Shown here piece after piece: positions 23,906 to 33,900 of a DNA stretch of 64,000 bases. The DNA lies in NCBI GenBank assembly GCA_031761405.1, contig JASEVX010000003.1, positions 115,995,747-116,059,746 of the forward strand, given 5' to 3'. Origin of the DNA: Serripes groenlandicus. Lineage: Eukaryota; Mollusca; Bivalvia; Cardiida; Cardiidae. The translations under genes and the position numbers were made by a program. Below the pieces are notes generated by a model that was not told the DNA's origin, searched no databases, and saw only the letters and a program-made list of their open reading frames with translations. Position 1 is the first letter of the stretch; each line of letters opens with the position of its first letter.

Positions 23906-24285
23906 ATTGCGGCATTCTAAACAAACGAAAAAGAGTTCGAAGGAGATGATTATTTAGTGAATACATTTTCAAAGGAAAAGTAAACAATGGGGCTAAAATA
24001 ATCCTTTGTTGAAATGTTGAAATGTTGAAATATACAAACCTTACATATTTATTAATAGATGTATGTTAAATTTTAAGCGTCTAAATATAGAAACTATGCG
24101 CTTCATCATCACACATGAGGTATTTTAAAATATTGTAGTAAGTCTACATTCACATCTAGATCACGTTAAACGCGTTAACCTCCAGTAATCAGTCATGATG
24201 AGTTTCGTCATAAGAATGGTTATACTTTTAATATATGTTTGGAACGACGGGGTCAATTGTCACGTATAACATATATATACCATAC
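23906..24285. other. No gene or clear repeat recognised
   Basis: AT-rich spacer with a short GAAATGTTGAAATGTTGAAA duplication at 24011. Confidence 0.4.
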
Positions 24286-24289
24286 CAAG

Positions 24290-24346
24290 ACAATGGACGG
24301 TGATTGATTATAATACTTCACGCCCACACTTCGTGCTCAGTTGAGC
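24290..24346 (-). repeat. 5' terminal fragment of AGCTCACCT-type element, reverse
   Basis: GGACGGTGATTGATTATAAT and CACTTCGTGCTCAGTTGAGC are the reverse complement of the 5' hairpin and following GTGATC...CCGTCC sequence. Confidence 0.6.
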
Positions 24347-24686
24347 TTAATATCCTGCCATCAATTTGTTTTTCTGATTATTGCGTTGTTTTAAAGCATT
24401 GAGCATTGCAAAAGTATACCAAAACTGGAGGCATAGGGGGGTTAGGTGCTATTAAACAACTAACACTATAGCGGTTAGTGTTTCTGTTTCCACATTCTAG
24501 TATATTTGTCTTTGACATGAACATTTTATATTGAGTGAGATTTAATAAATAAAAGTCTTAATGTTCCATTGCTCTGAACTATAATTTTGGTTAAGATACA
24601 TAACAATTTACTTCATAATGTTTAGGATAATCGTTACGAAATATACGCTAAAACGCACCTACGCCCACATAGCCCTCCTTTGGAAG

Positions 24687-24885
24687 ACAGTGGTGCAGAG
24701 GTAGAGCGTCGGCCTCTCGTATCAAAGGTCCCTGGTTCGAGTCCCGTGATGAGCGGGTCCTGACTTTGGGATTTTTCCACACAAACGGCGCGAGTACTGG
24801 TGAAGTCTCCAGGAAGCAGACATCGAGCGTGATTAATCTAAGCCCAAGGCTTGTTTCGCAATCGATGTAAAATAAATAAGTTTAA
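24687..24885 (+). mobile_element. tRNA-derived SINE, type B
   Basis: The head shows an A box in CAGTGGTGCAGAGGTAGAGC and a B box in TGGTTCGAGTCCCGTGATGA at tRNA spacing. The body has GCGGGTCCTGACTTTGGGAT and ACACAAACGGCGCGAGTACT. The tail has CAGGAAGCAGACATCGAGCG and AATCGATGTAAAATAAATAA. The acceptor stem does not close, so it is not a functional tRNA gene. Confidence 0.85.
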
Positions 24886-26265
24886 ACTATAGCCCTCCCT
24901 AGAAATGGCCTACACATTCACATTAAGTCAAGCTGCGCCCCGGCCATTAACGAATTCCAGTGTACTATATGGTGGCCAAGTAATTGATACAAACATTTCA
25001 ATATATAGCAAAGTGCGCCTTTTCAGAACGCAATATTCGTCATTCGAAAAAAAGCGCAAGAATATTATTTTTTTTTCAACATCAAACAGAGGAATGGATT
25101 TTTCTAAATCTGATCCTTAAGTGAAAGATGCAATCCTTAAACATTGATAATTGGAATGTTGTTAGATATATTCGTTTTCATATAGAAACATGTATGCGCT
25201 CTATCATCACACATGCAATTATGATACTATGGTTCAATTTGAGTTATTTCTGCTTCATTCGGATGCATGTCCGCTTGCTCTGCGAGATTAAGATAACGTC
25301 ATGAAGTTATCTTATTTAATCAGGCGATATTAATGACGTCATTGTTAAAAGATAAGTTGGATGATAATATTATATAGTATGTTCGTAAGGCTACCTGACT
25401 ATGTTGATCTGTGGCTTAAAGTATCATTTCTTAAGTACCTTGGTACATGTATGTAGTTTCAACATTCGTCGTAAGTCCAGAAAAGCTTCTGTTAGGAACC
25501 GTCTCTTCCGAATCAACTCTAACTCTTGAGTACTCGATGTTAATTTGCCTAGTGCTGAACCGATGCCAAACCACTGAAGTAGGTTCGAGCCGCTCATACG
25601 ATGTATGACACGCCTATGATAGATGGATCTGTACATGTCTAACAACGTTATTTCCTTCTCCAGCCTGTATGCTTAATACATTGACAGAACAACCGCAGTA
25701 TGTCGTTTATAATATGCATCAATTAAACATTATATTAGGTATATGACTGAAACCTAACTTTAGAGATAAAAAATGAGCGCGACCATTTTCAATAACACAG
25801 TTGTATATAAACTACCCTGATTTATCAAATTAACCTGCATACAATCAAATTAGTTAAAAATCAACAATTTGTATTTTAACAACGTACCAGTGACAGAACG
25901 ACATTACAAGATCAAAGTGCACTTGGTACTGCATTGGAAATGAACTATATACAAAACGGATGCACTGCCTGTACTTTAGAGACTATTTCGACAGTCATAA
26001 AGTTATACTTTAGATCTATCTTTGGAACAATTTTGTAAATTATATCAATCAGCACGTACGTAAGTTTCCAGGGAAATCATTTGTGAAGGCAGTCGACTTT
26101 TTAGTTAATCACTCTGAGCGGGAAATATTGTGCAGTATGTCTAATATTCTCAATGTTTCGGCGTTACATATATAAAATCGCATTCCGAGCACAGAAGCAT
26201 GTACTAACCAATACAGAAGAAAAGATAAAACATAATGCTTTGCAAAAACTGATATCTTCATCCAA
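24886..26265. other. No gene or clear repeat recognised
   Basis: AT-rich. Holds a small palindrome AAGATAACGTCATGAAGTTA (25291-25315, arms AAGATAAC/GTTATCTT). The minus frame 25424-25645 (about 73 codons) is not recognised. Confidence 0.4.
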
Positions 26266-26269
26266 AAAT

Positions 26270-26357
26270 CATCGGCCCGGATTATTGCGCAGACTGATCT
26301 GGATCGATACATTACGCAGAGTCCATAATGTTGGTTTTCTCGCTGGGCGGTTCATAT
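26270..26357. mobile_element. ATGAGCCGTT MITE, right half only
   Basis: CGGCCCGGATTATTGCGCAG, CTGATCTGGATCGATACATT, ACGCAGAGTCCATAATGTTG and a degraded terminus GCTGGGCGGTTCAT match the right half of 18401-18644. Confidence 0.7.
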
Positions 26358-26440
26358 AATTGTCTTCAACATTGAACGTCGTAACAACTGCAGCATAACT
26401 TATGTATGCTGTTAATGCATTAATTCACACATGAATCAAG

Positions 26441-27035
26441 ATCAAAGGTTTTTAGGCGTCGGCGTCGGCGTTCATGTTGGCGTCTCACCTTGGTTAAAAT
26501 GTTTGTATTACCTCACTTGTTTTCCAAAACCATTTGAGATCTTGCTTTGAAACTTGCAAAACTTGTTAACCATCATTACCTTCATCAACAGACAAGAAAA
26601 CATAACTCTGTCAAGGTTTTTGTAAGAATTTTAGCCCTTTTTCGACATAGACTTTTGTTTTTCGTACCACCAAACTATTTTTCAAAACCATTAGAGATAT
26701 TGCTTTGAAACTTACAATACCTGTTCATCATGATTACCTCTATCAACAGACAAGAGTGCATAACTCTGTCAAGGTTTTTCAAAACCATTAGATATATAGA
26801 TTTTACGCTTACAAAACTTATTTACCATCATTATCTCTATCAACAGACATCAATACATATCTGTGCGAAGATTTGTGTTAGAATTATGGCCCATTGGAAT
26901 ACATGTTTACAATCATGGCCCCTATCTGTAGATAAGAGAAGGTAATCTGTCAATGTTTATTATTTTGCCTATTACTGCAAAATGTTTTGTTTTATTGTCA
27001 AGCACCAAAAAGTCGAGCACGCTGTCTTACGGAGA
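26441..27035 (+). repeat. Modular tandem element, GTCGAGCACGCTGTC type
   Basis: Begins near GGCGTCGGCGTCGGCGTTCA. Units of roughly 180 bp carry CAAAACCATTWGAGATATTG, CTTTGAAACTTRCAA, ATCAACAGACAAGA and CATAACTCTGTCAAGGTTTT. It ends with GTCGAGCACGCTGTCTTACG, GAGAGCTCTTATTTTAA. The 5' hairpin seen in other types is not clear here. Confidence 0.75.
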
Positions 27036-27298
27036 GCTCTTATTTTAAAAGGTAATATGCAGTTTCCTGGTTTTGTTCGACTTATACTTACAAAACATAT
27101 AACAGGATGCCTTTAAAGCGTATAACGTCGTGATTGAAATGATATACAAAAGCTCATAACCCTAACGGAACCATCAATAATTCAGGGTAATTGTATAACA
27201 TTAACTTAATAACGATGTCTCATATGGACCCTCCGACAGTTGATTCCCTCTTTCGGTCTAAAACGTGAAATAACAAAAGTCTTAATGGGAATACGTAT

Positions 27299-27527
27299 TT
27301 AACCCTTTCCCTCATACGACAATTCTGCAGCAGATGACTTTGAACGTATTTTGTCAAAACATAGAAAATCTCCATAATTGAATGGATAACCTATGACAAA
27401 AAGTGGGAAACATTGTGGCAAAAGGAGAAATTGCACGTTTTGTGCAATTTCTTCTTTTGTCACTATGTTTTCAAAAAGCCGTCTGCTGCAGAGGCGTCAG
27501 AAACGTCTATATGAGGGAAAGGGTTAA
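27299..27527 (+). mobile_element. TTAA-type MITE, full length, TATGAGGG subtype
   Basis: TTAA at 27299 and 27524. Ends TTAACCCTTTCCCTCATACG and CTATATGAGGGAAAGGGTTAA-type mirror. Internal AATTGAATGGATAACCTATG is specific to this subtype (also 37574, 41666, 45199). The central palindrome is AAATTGCACGTTTTGTGCAA. Confidence 0.9.
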
Positions 27528-27593
27528 TGGACATTTGGAACTATTCATGATTCAGCATACGGTATTTTTTTGATTGGCTATAATCACTTTTTT

Positions 27594-27987
27594 TCAAATA
27601 TGCGTTTTGACTTTTCTGTTGGAACAGGGGCATCTATTTTGTAAACTGTTGGCCTTATTCAGCCAAATTGTGTATGTTTGTCCTGGCCATTGCACAAGTT
27701 TCTTCTTTTTCCCATTAAATTTTATTTCATATTTGTGGTCATCTTTTCCTAACACTTTTTCCAACAAATGACTTTCAGTCATATATTGCTACTACATAAT
27801 ATCCGTTCTCATATAGCACTTCTGAACAAGAACTTGGGCTGTTTATCGGAAAGTCTTCATTGTCGGCTGTATTTGTTAAAATGGGCGGAACCAAACCCTG
27901 CGTAGATATCCAGGTATAACATGCACATCGAAGGAACAGCTTGTTTCTCTGACCAGGAGTTTACAGTTGAGTTGGATAACCGCAGCA
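27594..27987 (-). pseudogene. Decayed transposase-like gene, C-terminal part
   Basis: This is the last part of one broken gene that starts at 30918 and runs leftward. Reading minus, a segment near 27940-27970 gives LVRETSCSF, like the Cys-containing strand before the last domain. Then comes YVVAIYD, an in-frame stop, KSFVGK, a one-base slip, GKDDHKYEIKFNG and LVQWPGQTYTIWL, ending near 27594. From memory of invertebrate predicted proteins, the family ends in a small domain of the form VaVxYD..WyxGxV....V.Fm......WP...D..Wv. That recollection is not a database hit. The SINE at 27991-28195 separates this part from the preceding segment. No function is assigned. Confidence 0.6.
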
Positions 27988-27990
27988 TAG

Positions 27991-28195
27991 ACCGCTTTGG
28001 TGGTGTAGTGGAAGAGCGTCTGCCTCGGGTGCAGGAGGTTGTGGGTTCGATCCCCGATCTGGTCATAATAAATACCTAACAAAATAAACGCCTCCTTGGC
28101 GCTCAGAGTTGCGGGGTTAATATTACGACTGATTGGCTGGTGTCAGGATAAATTGACCAGTAGTGCTGAAATATTGTTGAAAGCGGCGTAAAACA
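27991..28195 (+). mobile_element. tRNA-derived SINE, type A, inside the decayed gene
   Basis: Head ACCGCTTTGGTGGTGTAGTGG-type A box, AGAGCGTCTGCCTCGGGTGC, then B box in TGTGGGTTCGATCCCCGATC. Body CTCCTTGGCGCTCAGAGTTG, ATTACGACTGATTGGCTGG. Tail GAAAGCGGCGTAAAACAC. It separates two parts of the minus-strand decayed gene. A clear target duplication is not visible. Confidence 0.9.
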
Positions 28196-28999
28196 CAAAA
28201 TAGTAAATGGTTCCTTGTACATGTTTCAATGGTGTTTCAGCCATTTAAGCTTCTTTCTGTGTGCACATATCAGTAGGCACGACATTAAAAGTAACATTTG
28301 TCATGTTTGCATTCTTGAACTATTGTTTTCCGCATTTTATTGCTTCGTCAGTCATCCTTTTGCACGTTCCGCCATGGCATGTATATCATAAAATTCTTTG
28401 TGTGTTTCAAGCAGACGGACTACGTGTTTATTCTTATATTAAATTGTTAAACAGTCGCTCCAGCATCGAAAGTGTCGATTTGGTCATCAATGCTCTAAAG
28501 TTCTGGCATGATGTTTTGTATGAAAGTCAGAACCGTAGAAACTTTATTGGCCAAATAAAACTCTTTGTTCATAAATTTCACCGGTTCCTGATTTAAAATA
28601 GAAGGTGGTGTGAATTGTTACACCTGTCTGATTAAAGTATGGACTTCACACTTCTTTATATGATCGACACGTATAGTTCTCGACAAAATCAAGTTGAACA
28701 ATAAAATGATGTTTGGGATAATTGTCATCCTTGTAACATGTTCCTTAAACTTGTTCATTTGTGGGTATCTGCGTGCTTTATGAACGTTTCCTGATCCATT
28801 TGGCTTTCTACGTTACGAGCTACGTATTTTTCTTTCCTTTCTCTTATATCTCTATTCTTGACCACTGACTTACAGAACATTTGTCATCTAACTTTTCTCT
28901 TAGAGTCTCAATTTCTTGTCTTTCCTTGGTAGCCTTCTCGGGATGCGACTCTACGTCTATTCAAGCTCTTCGCAAAGCTGTAATTGTAAATGCCATATT
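28196..28999 (-). pseudogene. Decayed transposase-like gene, putative catalytic part
   Basis: Minus-strand continuation of the gene from 29509. After a stop (TAA, 29000-29002) the frame continues NMAFTITALRRA, a stop (28971-28973) and IDVESHPEKATKE. A frame slip leads to KYVARNVESQMDQETF. Next come QLDFVENYTCRSYKEV, a stop, and SPYFNQTGVTIHTTFYF (about 28610-28690). Then a stretch with several stops contains FRCWSDCL (Asp codon 28454-28456), YKNKHVVRLLETHKEFYDIHA and, in another frame, KRMTDEAIKCGKQ, ending HVQGTIYYF at the SINE. The pattern DFxENYT ... WSD(G)...YKNK ... HK..DIHA ... KR fits, to my recollection, an uncharacterised invertebrate family. The spaced acidic residues suggest an RNase H-like (DDE) fold, which is inference. 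At least four stops and several slips make it non-functional. Confidence 0.65.
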
Positions 29000-29509
29000 T
29001 TAATATCGCGTGCAACGAAAAGATAGTCGACTTGTGAAGGATGTTAAGAAGATATACCTTGGGCGACACCTACAGAGTGAGGCAAATGGTTGTTCAATTG
29101 TAGGATTTTCGGATTTAAACTTCAGATAGAGGTTTTTCAGATAGTCAGTCAAAACATGCGACTGAACCATCTGAGCTTTTATTATTCGTTGTGTGTCATT
29201 TTTTCCAGGCATAGTTCTGTTATTATCCTCACGCTTCAAAAAATGTTCAACTGTATTACGATACCTTCCACTTTGTATACTCAATTAACGTTTCCTATTG
29301 GTGATTCTTGTTGTCAGTTTTGCCTCAACGGTGTCAACATAAGCAAGTATGTTTAGACAGCATTCTTAAACACGTTTACTTGTTTATAGTCAGGCCAGCC
29401 ACAAACGATGGAGAACTTTCCTCTTACTTACTGGTGTCTTTCCTCTGGTATCTGAAATTTCAGTCTGTAATGCATTTCCAATGAGTAGATGAGTAGTGCC
29501 TTCCTTTTT
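29000..29509 (-). pseudogene. Decayed transposase-like gene, middle part
   Basis: Reading minus from 29509, the first segment gives RKALLIYSLEMHYRLKFQIP, a charged helical stretch. It is followed by a degraded RKVLHRLWLA and a frame slip. From 29284 a clean frame runs 94 codons: YRNTVEHFLKREDNNRTMPG, then KNDTQRIIKAQMVQSHVLTD, YLKNLYLKFKSENPTIEQPF and ASLCRCRPRYIFLTSF, RLSFRCTRY. It stops at TAA where I expect a CAA (Gln) codon, so the stop looks like a single C-to-T change before NMAF. From memory of the family, this block has the form FxxRxDxSRxxPGKxD ... LYxxFKxENP ... F..LRPxxxxLTS ... CxCxxHQN. It is the best preserved part of the gene and the best seed for a search. Confidence 0.7.
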
Positions 29510-30549
29510 AGCTCACCTAAGCACGAAGTGCAAGGTGAGCTTTTGTGATCACTCACCGTCCGGCGTCCGTCGTCGTCGTTTGCGTCGTCGTCGTCGGCGT
29601 CTGTTAACAATTTCCTACAAATTACCTCTCCTACTAAACCAATGGACAGATTTCAAAATAACTTCACAGGAATGGTCCTTAGGTAGTCTTCTTTCAAAGT
29701 TGTTCAAAGAAATTAATTCCAAGTAGAACTTTGGTTGTTGCGGTATCAGAAAAGGGAAAAATTGCCAAATCTTAAAAAATCTTCTTGTCCAAAAGTACTG
29801 GCCCGATTTGAAAATTATTTTGCACAAATGTTCCTTGAGGTACCCTCTACCAAGATTGTTCAAATATTTCCAATCCGTTGAAAAACATGGCCGCCAGGGG
29901 GTGGAGCTTATTTTCCTTACATGTGCATTGTTAAAACTTTAAAAATCTTCTTGTCCAAAAGTACTGGCCCGATTTGAAAATTATTTTGCACAAATGTTCC
30001 TTGGGACACTCTTTACCAAGATTGTTCAAATATTTTCAATCCGTTGAAAAACATGGCCGCCAGGGGGCGGAGCCTGTTTTCCTTATATGTGCATTGTTAA
30101 AACTTTGTAAAATCTTCTTGTCCAAAAGTACTGGGCCGATTTAAAAATTATTTTGCACAAATGTTCCTTGGGGCACCCTTTACCAAGATTGTTCAAATAT
30201 TTCCGATCCGTTGAAAAGCATGGCCGCCAGAGGGCGGAGCTTGTTTTCCTTATATGTGCATTGTTAAAACTTTAAAAATCTTCTTGTCCAAAAGTACTGG
30301 CCCGATTTAAAAATTATTTTGCACAAATGTTCCTTGGGGCACCCTTTACCAAGTTTGTTTAAATATTTTTGATCCGTTGAAAAACATGGCCGCCAGGGGG
30401 CGGAGCTTGTTTTCCTTATATGTGCATTGTTAAAACTTTAAAAATCTTCTTGTCCAAAAGTATTGGCCTAAAAACAGTAAAGACTTTGAAAACTATTGAA
30501 GTTCTATTAAATCAGGTGAGCGATATAGGGCCATCATGGCCCTCTTGTT
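29510..30549 (+). repeat. Full modular tandem element, AGCTCACCT type, inserted in the decayed gene
   Basis: 5' hairpin AGCTCACCTAAGCACGAAGT, GCAAGGTGAGCT, then GTGATCACTCACCGTCCGGC and a GTCGTC microsatellite. About five units of roughly 175 bp carry AATCTTCTTGTCCAAAAGTA, CTGGCCCGATTT, ATTATTTTGCACAAATGTTC and AACATGGCCGCCAGGGGGCG. 3' end AGGTGAGCGATATAGGGCC, hairpin GGGCCATCATGGCCC, TCTTGTT. It lies between two parts of the minus-strand decayed gene. I see no clear target duplication. Confidence 0.9.
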
Positions 30550-30918
30550 GTTATTATGTATCTAGATTTGCATCATTTGTTATGTGTTCTGCTTTCTTGG
30601 CGTTATTTGGCTGCAACTTCCATCAGTTTGGCTTTCGTCCTTTGTACTGTTCTCTGAGTCGATCACCCAAATGGTGTTGTTCATCTGTGTCATACCCTCT
30701 GTAATTCTGGTCCGCAGCTCCTGTTTGCGCTGGTAATATATCCTCAGATTGTGTCCATTATGGTCGTGTCTATTTTCCTTGTCATGTTATGATAACGCTG
30801 AAGAGGGAACATACTTTATGTTCTTCATTTCTCTGTCGTTTCTAAGATACTCTTCTTTATTCTTCTGTTTAAGCTTTTCTCTATTTGCAAGCTGAATTTC
30901 AGCTCTACCTTTAAGCAT
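30550..30918 (-). pseudogene. Decayed transposase-like gene, N-terminal part
   Basis: The start is placed at the ATG whose complement is 30916-30918, because the next residues form the expected opening. MLKGRAEIQLANREKLKQKN is followed by KEEYLRNDREMKNIKYVPSS ALS, a stop (30787-30789), then HDKENRHDHNGHNLRIYYQR and KQELRTRITEGMTQMNN. This is a basic, helical N-terminus of the form M..(S/R)AEIQxxxREKLKxxNxExYLxxDRExxxxKY. It is a style I recall at the start of many uncharacterised, multicopy invertebrate proteins, and a DNA-binding role is only a guess. The frame is then cut by the element at 29510-30549 and resumes beyond it at 29509. With insertions removed, the gene would be about 2.1 kb. 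Confidence 0.65.
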
Positions 30919-30929
30919 TGTCTGTTTGA

Positions 30930-33900
30930 AAATGTCCGTTATCATTCACAATTTCCGTTATCAATTTTTGAATAGGTATATATATGCATTATGTTGCCGG
31001 AATAACGTGATGCATCTTTACTGCACAATTACATATAACAGTAAGGAAATCAATACGCATTGCCAATTTTGTTAGCGATACTAGTAAGGTGTTTTAATTA
31101 TAAATTATCGTAACTATGACCGGTTTTTGTGACATTTATTATTTCTTTTTATAAAGACATACATGGCAATAACGGCCTCTACGTAATGTTTTAGTATACA
31201 TTTCGCATAACAAGCTAAAAATCAAATGTAGTGCCCGAAGTCATGAAAAAGACGAAAGGCAAACACTGGTTACAAGGACTTTATCCGCAAACGATCAATT
31301 CACAAACAACACACTTTAAATCTTGACAATAACGGTGAAATGTGACAGGGTGGACGCAGGTCTGCAACCATAGATTAGCATATATATCAAGGAGAGCTGT
31401 GATTTGCCGTTTCTGCTTACCAATGAAATAACCTAATACAATAAGGATTAGAGTATACAACAAATTCAGAAAAAAATATTTTGTTCGAACGTACCCACAT
31501 TTTCTGTGATCATGAATAAACAAAATTCGCCAATGAAGTAAAATCAATCATACATTTCATATTAGTGTGTTTATTATTATATGTCATAGGAAATTTATGC
31601 TTAAACGAGTTGTATCATATGTTTATAACCGTTTATAAACACAGATAAGCTCGAGGTAAGGTTACAGACCTGTGTCCGACCTGTCCAATTTCACCGTTTG
31701 TGTTGTGATATTAAGTCTGGTGTTGGTAAACTGATCATTTGCGGATAATATCCTTTTAACCAGTGTTTAAGGTAACCATTTAGCAACATGCTGACACATA
31801 GCGCTTTATTTAATCGTCGATTTATATTTTGTATCGGACCAAAATGCAAATATGGGTCAAATCTGGTTGACGATGAAGATGTCTATATGATGTAGAGTAT
31901 CCATTGTTATTTCTTAACATATCATGCCTTGTTTCTATGGTTGAGTATACCTAATGGACTCGACGAAGTCTGATATACGTTGGTTATAAAACATACGAAT
32001 CTACGGATATGAGTAGGTTAAGGCAATTTCCCCCAAAATGCAGAAGTATGGCGACACTTATTTGATCACATAATTGTGATTGTAAAGATGTGAGCAGGTA
32101 GGTTTGGCCTTGTCAGAAAACTCTTATCAGACTATTGTCTATTTTTCATTTACTTTGTATCGCGTTAGTAGAAGGCGAATGATGATTGACACGATCACTT
32201 GTGTCTATGGGCAAGGAACTTTCAAAATTAGAAAGTGTCGCCTTGAACGTATTCAAACTTCATACATTGTCGATGAAGGATCAACTTCGCATCGTGCAAC
32301 TTGAACACATTAATTTGAGATGGGAGACTTAACCTCTGAAAATAAATTTATAAAAAATAAAACATCATAAATTCAAATGATTAAATGATGCAGGAAGACA
32401 ATGTCGTTTTACACTCACTATCTGAATCATTAGAAGACCTTCAAAAGTGCAAATTTACGAAAAGTGCATTTTTTACACAAAAGTCTTGACCTATAGAGGA
32501 TTCAAGCAAAATGTTAATCAGTCTACGTTGTTTTTTTTTTCTTGTACAAAATTCGTACAAGACGAATTTTGATATAAAGCATCAAAGACGCCGCGTCTGA
32601 TTTTGAAGCATGACTTAAAGGAAGCAGATGCAGTTCAGTACATGTAAAAAACGTGTAAACAAACAGGATGTTAATATTTCGAAAAAGAATTGTTTACCAA
32701 TAAATGGTTTAAAGTCCGCTCTAATTAGATCAATAAGATAAAACACACAGACAAAAAAACCAACACGACTTAGGTGCTTAAATATTAACATATATTAAGG
32801 TGTAATGCCTCTGGTTATAAGTTAAGTATGACACTAGCTTTGGAAGGAGAGCGGGAAGTCTATTCTCCTTCCAGTTTAGCAGAAGTATGATAACAAAGAC
32901 GGGAGTATATTATCACAAAATAGGAAGTTATTTTAAAAAGTTTAAATGTAATTTTATATTCATGTATTAAAATGTTTTATGTGAGCTTTTAACCACTATC
33001 CTTTTAAGATTTAGCAGATGTAGCGAATTATTAGAGTTCCTTGTTCGAATATGCCATTGGGATTAACTACCCGCGTCTAACGGCCGAAATGTCCTATAGC
33101 ATGTGTACTCAAGAGGTAACTCCCTTCTTAAATTCCATTCTTAAAATAGTCGATTGTATAAGCAAATTAAAGAAACTATCAAAATTGAGCATTTATGAAA
33201 CTAAAAGAAAAAGTTCACATGTATAGTCAACATATAGCAAGAATACAATTTACAGTTTAGAAATTCAACAGAATTCTATAAATAGGCAAAAACGTCCCCC
33301 GAATTTCGGGGCTGTAAACCAAACAATTCAAAAACCGTAGCCTAGGAACTCGTCAGGGTCGTAATTCAAACTATTAAAAAGAGCGTAGCCTAGGAAGTTA
33401 GGGAAAAGTTATTAAATTGCATCTTTTTGTTTCTTAAATGAGTCAATACAATTTATTGAATCATAAAGGTTGCTTTTTCAAACATATAATGGAGTTTTTC
33501 TTAACAATAATAATCTTGGTTGCTCCCTTTTCGATTACGTAACCCCATGGTACAAAATTAAGCTGCGTGGTAGTCTCAGAAAAAATGCCTATGTTGACAA
33601 AACGCCATAGTATAAAAAAGACACGCGCAATTATTATCCCTTTCGCACATACAGGTGCATTTTGACTTATCTGCAGCAGACGACTTTCAAAAGTATTAGT
33701 GCTAAAGGAGACATTGCTCATAATAAAGGAATTTGTCCATTTGCCACAATGTTTGGATTTTCGATTTTAAAGTTTAACATTCATTTTTATGGATTTTTCA
33801 AATGTTTGTCTGAATATTTGAAAGTCGTTTGCTGCAAATTTGTTGTATGTTGTACTGTTTATATATAGTAAAACAGACAAGACTCTACATTGGTTTTAAA

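Noticed and set aside
24687..24760. Possible tRNA gene
   Set aside because: A and B boxes are present, but the acceptor arms do not pair and the sequence continues into a SINE body found at 3690-3896.
27991..28065. Possible tRNA gene
   Set aside because: It is the head of a type A SINE with the same body and tail as 11707-11942; no closed acceptor stem.
28261..28596. Plus-strand 111-codon frame that at first resembled the helical core-binding part of a tyrosine recombinase
   Set aside because: It lies antisense to the decayed transposase-like gene, whose motifs (YKNKHVV, HKEFYDIHA, FRCWSD) explain this stretch better.
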